A DNA stretch of 5,586 nucleotides, from positions 1-5,586 of the forward strand of contig JACUTO010000102.1 in the NCBI GenBank assembly GCA_014859755.1, read 5' to 3'. How positions within the stretch are numbered: the first letter of the stretch is position 1; the number at the start of each line of letters is the position of its first letter. The DNA comes from Candidatus Bathyarchaeota archaeon (GTDB taxonomy: Archaea > Thermoproteota > Bathyarchaeia > Bathyarchaeales > Bathyarchaeaceae). Made by a program: the position numbers and the translations under genes. The notes beneath the pieces are model-generated. The model did no database searches, was not told where the DNA came from, and saw nothing but the letters and a program-made list of their open reading frames with translations. Positions 1-5,132 of the stretch are shown here, piece after piece.

Positions 1-607
1 TTATTCCAATTCTCCTCAGTTTCTGCTCGGTCTTCCGCCCAACCCACAAGAGCTTGCGCACGGGTAGAGGAGAAAGAAAGCGTTCCGCATCCTCCTCTTT
101 GACAATCGTTAAGCCGTCAGGCTTCTGGAAGTCGCTCGCCATCTTAGCAACGAGCTTGTTTGGACCTATGCCCACGGAGCACGTAAGCCTTTCCTTCTTG
201 AAAATCTCGTTTTTTATTCGACCTGCCAGGGCTTCAGCTTCCCCGTAATCTTTCACCTTTGAGGTTACGTCGAGAAAGGCTTCGTCTATGCCCCACCGCT
301 CGAACTTATCCGCGTGTTTACGCAGTACGCCCATGATTTCGTTTGAAACCTTCACATAAGATTGATAGTTAACCGGCAGGTAAACAGCCTCTGGACAAAG
401 CTTCCAAGCCCTAGAGATAGGCATGCCGGACCTAACACCAAATTCTCTCGCCTCATAAGAAGCGCTGCTAACTACTCCCCTGCCTCTTCCTTCTTTAGGA
501 TCAGCCCCAACAACTATCGGCATTCCCTTAAACTCAGGATGTTCCCTTTCCTCTACCGCGGCAAAGAAGGCGTCCATATCTACATGCATGATGATTTTGT
601 TTTTCAT
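1..607 (-). CDS. dinB: Y-family DNA polymerase IV (DinB/Dpo4 type), 3' part beyond the left edge
   Basis: Translesion DNA polymerase of the Y family, a low-fidelity enzyme that copies past damaged template bases. The window holds the first 202 codons without interruption, covering the palm and fingers; the rest of the thumb and the little-finger domain lie beyond the left edge. Visible family features are HVDMDAFF (residues 8-15) with metal-binding D10 and steric-gate F15, the conserved GRGVVSSASYEAREFG stretch (42-57), GIDEAFLD (106-113) with catalytic D108 and E109, and SVGIGPNKLVAKMASD (144-159). The residue before IDE is Gly where many DinB proteins have Ser. The ATG at 607-605 overlaps the TGA of the upstream endonuclease gene as ATGA, so translation is probably coupled to it. 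The start is fixed by this overlap and by the short distance to HVDMD, as in other DinB proteins. A displaced N-terminal stub of a related dinB lies upstream, so codons 1 to about 47 may have a different origin from the rest. The family call is firm; the hybrid origin is inference. Confidence 0.95.
   Translation of the reverse strand, partial: MKNKIIMHVDMDAFFAAVEEREHPEFKGMPIVVGADPKEGRGRGVVSSASYEAREFGVRSGMPISRAWKLCPEAVYLPVNYQSYVKVSNEIMGVLRKHADKFERWGIDEAFLDVTSKVKDYGEAEALAGRIKNEIFKKERLTCSVGIGPNKLVAKMASDFQKPDGLTIVKEEDAERFLSPLPVRKLLWVGRKTEQKLRRIGI
487..505. repeat. 19-bp direct repeat, copy 1 (in complete dinB)
   Basis: Plus-strand TTCCTTCTTTAGGATCAGC, identical to bases 1623-1641. It codes for the ADPKEG part of DinB in both copies. 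It is the longest exact match I found between the two dinB N-termini, and a deletion across the pair would remove the endonuclease gene while leaving one continuous dinB frame. Confidence 0.9.
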
Positions 608-1557
608 GATTCCAGCCTTACTAAGTTTAGCAACCTCTTCTTTCTTGGGATGCAACTTTCAATGTGCATAGTAAATTTTTTCACACTTTCTTTACCATCG
701 ATCTGAATACCTTTCCAGTAGACATGGCATTTTATCCCTAACCCTTCTAACATCTTTTTAATGGTGGTCTGAGCATTTTTGTTTAAAATTGCAAAACTAG
801 CCCTTCTCACGTACTTTTCTTTGTTGTAAATTATTGACCCATCCGAATCAAAAAATCCGCCTAAGAAGGCGGAAATGTCACTTTTGTCATCCCAGATCCA
901 ATTAAATCTATTGGTAAGAGTTTCGAACCAAGCATTTTCTCTCCAGTCTCCCAGAAAATTAACCATTGCCTTACTGATAAAAGTACATTCATAATATTTT
1001 CTCCAAACTCCCTTTAGTTTGTATTTATTATACTTTCTTAGGCAGGGTTGTATTCCAAATAGTACTTTTCCAATTTTCGAAAATTGATTCACAAATTCTT
1101 CAGATACAACCGTTAGCGATGCCTTGTAAGTCTTGGACTTATCTCTAAGAGAACTAACGTATCCATCACCTGCTAATACGCCAAGAAACCAAGCTAATTC
1201 CCTTGATGGTTGAGGAATTTTTATTTTCTTTTGTTGCATTTTTGCAGCGTATTTTCTTCTGTTAAGCCCCAAACGATTGGCTCTCATAATGAGAGCTTTT
1301 TTTGTTATATGTGGTAGATATTTTTGAACCTCTTTTATTAAAACTTCAAGAGCAGTATTACTATACTTTTCTCTAAGAATTTTATCAATCGCTTCTTTAT
1401 GTGTAATTTTCTTTAAACCTAATTTATTGGCTTTTTTAAAAATAGATAACCACGTTCTGTTTCTATTTATTTTTCTAAATATTTCAATCAAATCATGCTT
1501 GGCAGTTGTGGGGTAATGTTCTTTTAGTATTTCTATTTCTTTATTCGCCCATTTCAT
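604..1557 (-). CDS. LAGLIDADG homing endonuclease inserted in dinB
   Basis: Predicted site-specific double-strand DNA endonuclease of the LAGLIDADG family, 317 aa. Two motif copies are visible: LAWFLGVLAGDGYV (residues 121-134) with acidic D131, and ISAFLGGFFDSDGSI (228-242) with acidic D239. The pair fits a single-chain enzyme that cuts an asymmetric site. Ahead of the catalytic core, residues 1 to about 100 contain two similar helical units ending in KANKLGLKK (42-50) and RANRLGLNR (92-100). These look like paired helix-turn-helix DNA-binding repeats fused to the nuclease. No intein splicing blocks are present: the first residue is Met, and there is no C-terminal His-Asn. The gene is much richer in A+T than its neighbours: bases 1321-1380 hold 15 G/C in 60, against 32 in 60 for bases 241-300 of dinB. 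That suggests foreign origin. It starts 33 bases after the dinB stub stops and ends in a 4-base overlap with the complete dinB start. The reading frame and both motifs are intact, so it may be active. Confidence 0.93.
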   Translation of the reverse strand: MKWANKEIEILKEHYPTTAKHDLIEIFRKINRNRTWLSIFKKANKLGLKKITHKEAIDKILREKYSNTALEVLIKEVQKYLPHITKKALIMRANRLGLNRRKYAAKMQQKKIKIPQPSRELAWFLGVLAGDGYVSSLRDKSKTYKASLTVVSEEFVNQFSKIGKVLFGIQPCLRKYNKYKLKGVWRKYYECTFISKAMVNFLGDWRENAWFETLTNRFNWIWDDKSDISAFLGGFFDSDGSIIYNKEKYVRRASFAILNKNAQTTIKKMLEGLGIKCHVYWKGIQIDGKESVKKFTMHIESCIPRKKRLLNLVRLES

Positions 1558-1580
1558 AAGTCTTATTATTAATTTCCTAG

Positions 1581-1596
1581 TTATTTAAAATTATAT
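1581..1596 (-). promoter_or_regulatory. Possible TATA box of the endonuclease gene at the insertion junction
   Basis: On the minus strand the junction reads ATATAATTTTAAATAA, an AT-only block ending 23 bases before the endonuclease ATG at 1557. At the usual archaeal spacing (TATA centre about 26 bases before the start site), transcription would begin at or very near that ATG, giving a nearly leaderless message that continues into complete dinB. The block also supplies the stop codon of the dinB stub. AT-rich DNA yields such matches by chance, so this is tentative. Confidence 0.35.
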
Positions 1597-1749
1597 GTAT
1601 GTGCTGACAACTCCCCTTCCCTTTCCTTCTTTAGGATCAGCTCCCACGACAACTGGTTTACCCTTAAACTCGGGGCAGTCTCTTTCCTCAACCGCCGTGA
1701 AAAAATGATCCATGTCCACGTGAAATATTATTCGCTTTTTTCCACTCAT
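1591..1749 (-). pseudogene. dinB: Displaced N-terminal stub of dinB (52 codons)
   Basis: An ATG-started frame encodes the first ~50 residues of a Y-family polymerase and then hits TAA. It shows HVDMDHFF (residues 10-17) with metal-binding D12 and steric-gate F17, then EERDCPEFKGKPVVVGADPK and GRGVVST, followed by the foreign-looking YI and stop. Over 45 aligned residues, 35 match the N-terminus of the complete dinB downstream. The two copies are therefore clearly homologous but too divergent for a fresh tandem duplication. The break falls directly after the conserved RGVVS(T) motif, where a normal DinB continues with A-S/N-Y-E-A-R. Without the palm residues D and E it cannot be a polymerase. 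It is probably the original 5' end of the host gene, cut off when the endonuclease element arrived. It has no internal stop or frameshift, so the event may be recent or the peptide may still be made as the first cistron of the transcript. Confidence 0.85.
1623..1641. repeat. 19-bp direct repeat, copy 2 (in dinB stub)
   Basis: Identical to bases 487-505 and in the same orientation, 1136 bases away. It lies in the ADPKEG codons of the truncated dinB copy, just upstream in the gene of the point where homology ends. Confidence 0.9.
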
Positions 1750-1840
1750 AAGTTTCCTTTTCCAAACGCGCTGCCTAAGACAACAAAAGTGTGTTTGTTA
1801 ATTTGAGCTTATCGCAAGAGGATATGTACACGATTAATCC

Positions 1841-1854
1841 TATACTTAATTTCG
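1841..1854 (-). promoter_or_regulatory. Possible BRE/TATA promoter for the dinB stub and the genes behind it
   Basis: The minus strand reads CGAAATTAAGTATA: a purine-rich BRE-like CGAAA followed by a TATA-like TTAAGTATA. It lies about 92 bases before the stub ATG at 1749, implying a leader of about 70 nt. A second candidate, TACATATC at 1829-1822, would give a leader of about 50 nt. The purine-rich AAAAGGAAAC just before the ATG could act as a weak ribosome site. Originally this would have been the dinB promoter. Confidence 0.3.
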
Positions 1855-1867
1855 CTAACGATTTTAG

Positions 1868-1886
1868 AGCGCGCGCGAACCGCGCT
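1868..1886. other. GC-rich hairpin (6-bp stem)
   Basis: AGCGCG (1868-1873) pairs with CGCGCT (1881-1886) around a 7-base loop. It starts 2 bases after the stop codon of the small minus-strand ORF and precedes the dinB promoter region. It could fold in RNA from either strand. No T-run follows it on the minus strand, so a terminator role is not supported beyond its position; it stands out as a GC block in AT-rich intergenic DNA. Confidence 0.35.
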
Positions 1887-1888
1887 TC

Positions 1889-2011
1889 TTAACTTTGCTG
1901 CTTGCCTTCCTTCTTTTTCTGAGCTGTTTCAAACCCTCTTTTCTGTTCAGCTTTAAGCCGCTTCACGTTTTCATTCCATTCAACCATTAAGGCTTCAGTG
2001 ATCTCGTTCAT
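1889..2011 (-). CDS. Small hypothetical protein, 40 aa
   Basis: ATG at 2011 to TAA at 1891-1889, too short for routine ORF calling. The product is highly charged and soluble, starting MNEITEALMVEWNENV and ending in a Lys/Gln/Glu-rich tail (QKKKEGKQQS); it reads as one or two amphipathic helices. There is no signal peptide or membrane segment. I do not recognise a family. The frame stays open upstream to 2050 (stop at 2053-2051) but has no ATG, GTG or TTG there, so either ATG 2011 is the true start or this is the tail of a decayed gene. No clear ribosome site precedes it. Amino-acid composition looks protein-like rather than random, but the call rests on that alone. Confidence 0.35.
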   Translation of the reverse strand: MNEITEALMVEWNENVKRLKAEQKRGFETAQKKKEGKQQS

Positions 2012-2055
2012 GTTTGCTTGGCTCAGCGGCGGACGATAAACAAAAGACTGTTAAG

Positions 2056-2066
2056 CGTGGAAGCAT
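2056..2066. repeat. 11-bp direct repeat upstream of the transporter operon, copy 1
   Basis: CGTGGAAGCAT, repeated exactly at 2121-2131, 65 bases further on. Copy 1 runs into a short inverted repeat, CATGC (2064-2068) and GCATG (2078-2082). A paired site like this upstream of a solute-uptake operon could bind a transcription regulator; this is inferred from position only. Confidence 0.4.
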
Positions 2067-2120
2067 GCACGCACACGGCATGTAGTTTGTTATAGAATTT
2101 TTCTCCATAAACGCTAAATT

Positions 2121-2131
2121 CGTGGAAGCAT
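2121..2131. repeat. 11-bp direct repeat, copy 2, abutting the TATA box
   Basis: Second exact copy of CGTGGAAGCAT. It ends 1 base before the TATA-like ATATTTATA and so covers the BRE position. A protein bound here could block or assist TFB/TBP loading on the transporter promoter. Confidence 0.4.
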
Positions 2132-2141
2132 AATATTTATA
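2125..2141 (+). promoter_or_regulatory. Archaeal BRE/TATA promoter of the transporter operon
   Basis: The purine-rich GAAGCATA leads into ATATTTATA (2133-2141), a good archaeal TATA box. Standard spacing puts the transcription start near 2162-2165, only about 7-10 bases before the GTG start of the substrate-binding protein. The message would have a very short leader or be close to leaderless. Confidence 0.55.
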
Positions 2142-2171
2142 GTGCTAATGGAGAAAGAAGAAGGCTAAAAT

Positions 2172-3788
2172 GTGAAGAAAAAATCGGTTTTCGGGATATT
2201 TCTGGTGTTGCTGTTAACTGGAACATTAACATTAACGTCTAACATTCAACCAGTCGGAGCAGGGCAGGAACTGCCGATAAGAGTTGGCACAACGGATTCT
2301 ATTGAGCAGACTCTTGATCCTGCTCAAGCGTATGACTATTTCGGATGGTGTATACTGCAGCAGATAGCTGGCACCCTCGTCAGCGTTAAGCCCGGTTCAA
2401 CAACGGGAGCCGATTTTGTCCCAGAATTGGCGGTAAGCTGGAACGTCAGCGAAGACTTGACCATTTGGGACTTCAATCTGAGAGAAGGTGTAACGTTTCC
2501 CGACGGAGCAGAGTTTAACGCAACACATGTCAAGTATAGTTTTGATAGGGCTATAGCGCTTATACCGAGTATTCCTGAAGGTGCGCCAGCAGGCTTAGGT
2601 TATGACGCCATCATAAACCGCATAGAAATCCTCGACACGTACAAAGTTAGGTTCTACCTTAACTTGCCGTTCAGCCCATTCCTAAGCATCCTGGCGTGCA
2701 GGGCCTCCTCCCTTGTTAATCCAAATTATGCTCCCATGGCAAAGGTAAACTACACTGCAGGAGATCCTCGGGCAAGCACTCCAGTTGCATTTATTGGCCC
2801 CTACATTCTGTCAAAATGGGAGCGGGTGGCTGGAAGGGATGTAGAGATTAAATTAGACGCTAATCCTAACTACTGGAATCTTACAAGCGGATACCCGAAG
2901 ACAAAACATGTAATCTTCAAGTTCTGCAATGATTCCTCATCGCTCCGGTTGGCTGTGGAAGCAGGTGACGTAGACATGGCGTTCAGACATATTAGCCCAA
3001 CTGACGTGCTTGACTTGAAGGATAACCCCAGTGTTAAAGTCTGGTGGGGTAAGGGCGCCTTCATTCAATACTTATGCTTCCAGACAAAACGTGCACCATT
3101 TGATGATGCGAGAGTAAGGCGGGCGGTTGCGGCTGCTTTAGACAGGTCAGCTGTTTGCGACACGGTGTTCCTTAATCTGTCGCAACCTTTGTATAGCATA
3201 ATACCTCCAGGCATGTTGGGTCATACTGAAGAGTTCCAGAAGCTTGGAGACGCGAACTACGCACTCACCCAAAGCTTACTTGCCGAGGCAGGATATAACG
3301 CGACTAATAAACTGGCATTTGACTTGTGGTATGAATCTTCAGGGCACTATCCCTCAAGCGCTGACCAAGCTATCATCTACAAAGAAGCGCTTGAAGCCAG
3401 CGGCGTCATAGCGGTAACGCTGAAATCCGCAGACTGGGCCACTTACAAGCAGAACAGGGATAGCGAGATAATGGACGCTTACGTATACGGTTGGTATCCA
3501 GATTACGTTGACCCAGACGACTACGCTTTTCTCTACTGGGCTTCATGGCTTCACACTAACTACCACAATGCAACTCAGGAAGCATTATATGATCAAGCAC
3601 GCGCCACAACAAACACAACCCTCAGAGAAGAACTTTACGCTCAAATAGACGAAATAGCTGCGGAACAATGCTCAGTCGTCCCACTATACGTAAGCAGCGC
3701 TTGGGCTGTAACACACCCAAAAATTTACGGCATATACCTAGACATCACACAAGACATGCGATACTGGCTGATATATATCGGAGAATAG
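2172..3788 (+). CDS. ABC transporter substrate-binding protein, family 5 (peptide/nickel/oligosaccharide type)
   Basis: Extracellular solute receptor of a DppA/OppA-type ABC importer, 538 aa, the usual size. Residues 1-30 form a Sec-type signal: KKK, a hydrophobic core GIFLVLLLTGTLTL, and a likely cleavage after VGA. Family 5 landmarks follow: LAVSWNVSEDLTIWDFNLREGVTF starting near 86 with DGAEFNATHVKYSFDRA (111-127), the TKRAPFDDARVRRAVAAALDR hinge region (305-325), and YGWYPDYVDPDDY (439-451) near the ligand cleft. There is no lipobox Cys and no C-terminal membrane anchor, so the mature protein may be free or held by other means. Nine N-X-S/T sequons suggest N-glycosylation. The start is GTG at 2172: an in-frame TAA at 2166-2168 rules out longer versions, and the purine run GAAGAAGG (2157-2164) could be a weak ribosome site. 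It is the first gene of the operon, 68 bases before the DppB-type permease. The ligand is not determinable. Confidence 0.95.
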   Translation: MKKKSVFGIFLVLLLTGTLTLTSNIQPVGAGQELPIRVGTTDSIEQTLDPAQAYDYFGWCILQQIAGTLVSVKPGSTTGADFVPELAVSWNVSEDLTIWDFNLREGVTFPDGAEFNATHVKYSFDRAIALIPSIPEGAPAGLGYDAIINRIEILDTYKVRFYLNLPFSPFLSILACRASSLVNPNYAPMAKVNYTAGDPRASTPVAFIGPYILSKWERVAGRDVEIKLDANPNYWNLTSGYPKTKHVIFKFCNDSSSLRLAVEAGDVDMAFRHISPTDVLDLKDNPSVKVWWGKGAFIQYLCFQTKRAPFDDARVRRAVAAALDRSAVCDTVFLNLSQPLYSIIPPGMLGHTEEFQKLGDANYALTQSLLAEAGYNATNKLAFDLWYESSGHYPSSADQAIIYKEALEASGVIAVTLKSADWATYKQNRDSEIMDAYVYGWYPDYVDPDDYAFLYWASWLHTNYHNATQEALYDQARATTNTTLREELYAQIDEIAAEQCSVVPLYVSSAWAVTHPKIYGIYLDITQDMRYWLIYIGE

Positions 3789-3796
3789 TAAACCTT

Positions 3797-3817
3797 ATCT
3801 CCCCTTTTTCTATTTTG
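3797..3817 (+). terminator. T-rich tract after the binding-protein gene
   Basis: Nine bases after the stop, the plus strand carries a pyrimidine run with TTTTT and TTTT tracts and no strong hairpin, the form of many archaeal intrinsic terminators. Partial termination here would give more binding protein than permease, a common need in ABC import operons. Full termination would require a separate promoter for the permeases, for which I see no well-placed candidate. Confidence 0.35.
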
Positions 3818-3825
3818 TACAAATC

Positions 3826-3858
3826 GTAAGTCATAATATAGAGTAGAGTGTAAGTCAT
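3826..3858 (+). repeat. 9-bp direct repeat before the DppB-type gene
   Basis: GTAAGTCAT occurs at 3826-3834 and again at 3850-3858, the second copy including the first two bases of the ATG at 3857. The copies flank an AT-rich ATAATATA. The role is unknown; it may be a chance repeat or a small slippage product. Confidence 0.3.
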
Positions 3859-5119
3859 GGGTCTCCGCTCATACGTCGTCACGAGAATAATGCTCACAAT
3901 ACCTACACTGCTGTTGCTGCTTTCTATGGTTTTCTTAGTCATGCGTGTTCTTCCAGGCGACCCCGTTGCACTTCGTTTTGAAAAGAGGGCTGACCCTGAG
4001 CAGATGGAGAGGATGAGACATATCTTGGGGATGGATAAGCCATTATGGACACAATACATAGAGTACCTTGGCGGTATTGTGGATATCGGGTACTTATTGG
4101 AGAACGGATACCCTAACTTAGGGAAATCAATGCAAACATACGAAGAAGTTGGGGGCCAAATATTCTCTGCGTTTCCAGCGACGCTTGAACTTGCCATTTA
4201 CTCCATGATAATAGCATCCATTTTAGGAATACTGCTTGGCGCGATATCATCTAAATCATACAACTCCGTCCTAGATCACCTGATAAGAGGGTTCGGAACA
4301 GTCACCTATGCCATTCCAGTCTTCTTCTTAGGCATAATCTTTCAATTAATCTTCGGAGTCTACCTCCGTTGGCTTCCAACAGGTCTACGCCTCAATCCCT
4401 CTGTGGAGCCGCCTTCGGGTCTCACTGTATATTTGAGTCCGCCTTCCCAAGGATTTCTTTACCATTTCTTGTTATCATCTATCGCTGGCTTAATAGTTTC
4501 CGCTGTATACGTTGCCATGCTCCGAATAAAACATGCGAAGTTCAAGTTAAAGGAAATCTTAATCTCTGCTACGGTTTTCCTTGCTACGTGGATTGCTTAC
4601 GCCTATGCATCATGGTATTTCGTATGTACAGGAGAACTGCATATATCAACTGGCTTATACACAGTTGACAGTCTTCTTGAAGGAAACTTATTCACGTTTT
4701 TTGAATCATTAAAAACTCTTCTTCTACCTTCTTTAACACTTGGAATCATTCTTTCAGGCATGTTTATCAGAATGACAAGAACCAACATGCTTGAAACTCT
4801 TCGACTTGATTTTGTCACAGCTGCAAGAGCAAGGGGTCTAAAAGAAAGCACGGTAACCTATGGTTACGCATTGAGGAATGCTTTCTTGCCAGTTCTTACA
4901 ATGATGGGATTACAGTTCGCCATACTTTTAGGTGGGGCAATACTCACAGAGACCACGTTTTCATGGCCGGGACTAGGAAGCTACATAGTTCAGAGAATCA
5001 GCCTCAGAGACTACACAGCTATTCAAGGCGCCGTGGTCATGTTCGGCTTATTTATTACGTTCGTAAGCCTCGTGGTGGATATTCTGTACGCATACTTAGA
5101 CCCAAGGATACGACTGTAA
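3857..5119 (+). CDS. ABC transporter permease, DppB/OppB type, with internal insertion
   Basis: Inner-membrane permease forming half of the transport channel, 420 aa. The N-terminus (VVTRIMLTIPTLLLLLSMVF, 7-26) and MRVLPGDPVALR (29-40) are typical of DppB. Next come AFPATLELAIYS (105-116) and a C-terminal cytoplasmic EAA loop, DFVTAARARGLKES (318-331) to LRNAFLP (339-345), which contacts the ATPase. The end is GLGSYIVQRISLRDYTAIQG (372-391) and LDPRIRL. Hydrophobic segments fall near 11-30, 107-130, 144-170, 201-222, 232-256, 285-306, 343-365 and 388-412, eight in all where the family usually has six. Family members are normally about 310-340 aa. The extra length is mostly residues 200-285, which insert two more hydrophobic stretches and a loop (about 257-280) before the EAA half. 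The gene is followed after 13 bases by the DppC-type permease, so the two are cotranscribed. Confidence 0.95.
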   Translation: MGLRSYVVTRIMLTIPTLLLLLSMVFLVMRVLPGDPVALRFEKRADPEQMERMRHILGMDKPLWTQYIEYLGGIVDIGYLLENGYPNLGKSMQTYEEVGGQIFSAFPATLELAIYSMIIASILGILLGAISSKSYNSVLDHLIRGFGTVTYAIPVFFLGIIFQLIFGVYLRWLPTGLRLNPSVEPPSGLTVYLSPPSQGFLYHFLLSSIAGLIVSAVYVAMLRIKHAKFKLKEILISATVFLATWIAYAYASWYFVCTGELHISTGLYTVDSLLEGNLFTFFESLKTLLLPSLTLGIILSGMFIRMTRTNMLETLRLDFVTAARARGLKESTVTYGYALRNAFLPVLTMMGLQFAILLGGAILTETTFSWPGLGSYIVQRISLRDYTAIQGAVVMFGLFITFVSLVVDILYAYLDPRIRL

Positions 5120-5120
5120 A

Positions 5121-5124
5121 GAGG
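5121..5124 (+). promoter_or_regulatory. Ribosome binding site of the DppC-type gene
   Basis: GAGG lies 8 bases before the ATG at 5133 and just after the TAA of the preceding permease. It is the clearest Shine-Dalgarno-like site in the window and supports that start. The internal position in the operon fits, since many archaea use such sites for downstream genes and leaderless starts for first genes. Confidence 0.55.
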
Positions 5125-5132
5125 AAGCCAAA

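Larger units (their letters stand above)
464..1599 (-). mobile_element. Proposed homing element: endonuclease gene plus replacement dinB 5' end
   Basis: Inferred limits of the inserted unit. The stub diverges from DinB after its codon 50 (ACA, bases 1602-1600); the matching codon of the complete copy is codon 48 (466-464). The interval between these points, 1136 bases, holds the whole endonuclease gene and a second dinB 5' end. The 19-bp exact repeat shared by the two copies has the same 1136-base offset, so the two dinB segments align without gaps around the junction. No terminal inverted repeats, transposase or recombinase are visible, which fits spread by double-strand break repair rather than transposition. 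The right-hand limit is visible as loss of homology. The left-hand limit is only a model, because recombination during homing may have extended further into dinB. Confidence 0.5.

Noticed and set aside
362..706. Plus-strand open frame across dinB
   Set aside because: It lies opposite the well-supported dinB and endonuclease genes and has no recognisable domain. It is a shadow frame.
464..1602. Group I or archaeal bulge-helix-bulge intron carrying the endonuclease
   Set aside because: An intron from after stub codon 50 to codon 48 of the second copy would join the frame, but it would have to include a second coding-quality dinB N-terminus with a coupled start codon. I see no intron core or convincing bulge-helix-bulge pairing at these points. 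RNA-seq reads spanning the join would revive this idea.
604..1749. Intein in the DinB polymerase
   Set aside because: The stub stops with TAA before the endonuclease, which starts with its own Met. There is no Cys/Ser at a splice junction, no Hint-type blocks and no C-terminal His-Asn. The dinB N-terminus is present twice, which an intein would not produce.
2148..2168. Alternative ATG start for the binding protein
   Set aside because: The ATG at 2148 is in frame but meets TAA at 2166-2168 after six codons. The ATG at 2170 is out of frame and followed at once by TGA. GTG at 2172 is the only workable start before the signal peptide.
1750..2171. tRNA, other structured RNA or CRISPR repeats in the intergenic region
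   Set aside because: I found no cloverleaf, no regularly spaced repeat series and no conserved RNA motif; only the small frame, one hairpin and the promoter elements listed.
3833..3840. ATAATATA as a separate promoter for the DppB-type gene
   Set aside because: With normal spacing the transcript would start after the ATG at 3857 and lose the conserved N-terminus. It is more likely just AT-rich spacer.
3745..4197. Minus-strand 150-codon open frame opposite the DppB-type gene
   Set aside because: Low-complexity antisense of a clear permease, with no family resemblance. It is a shadow frame.
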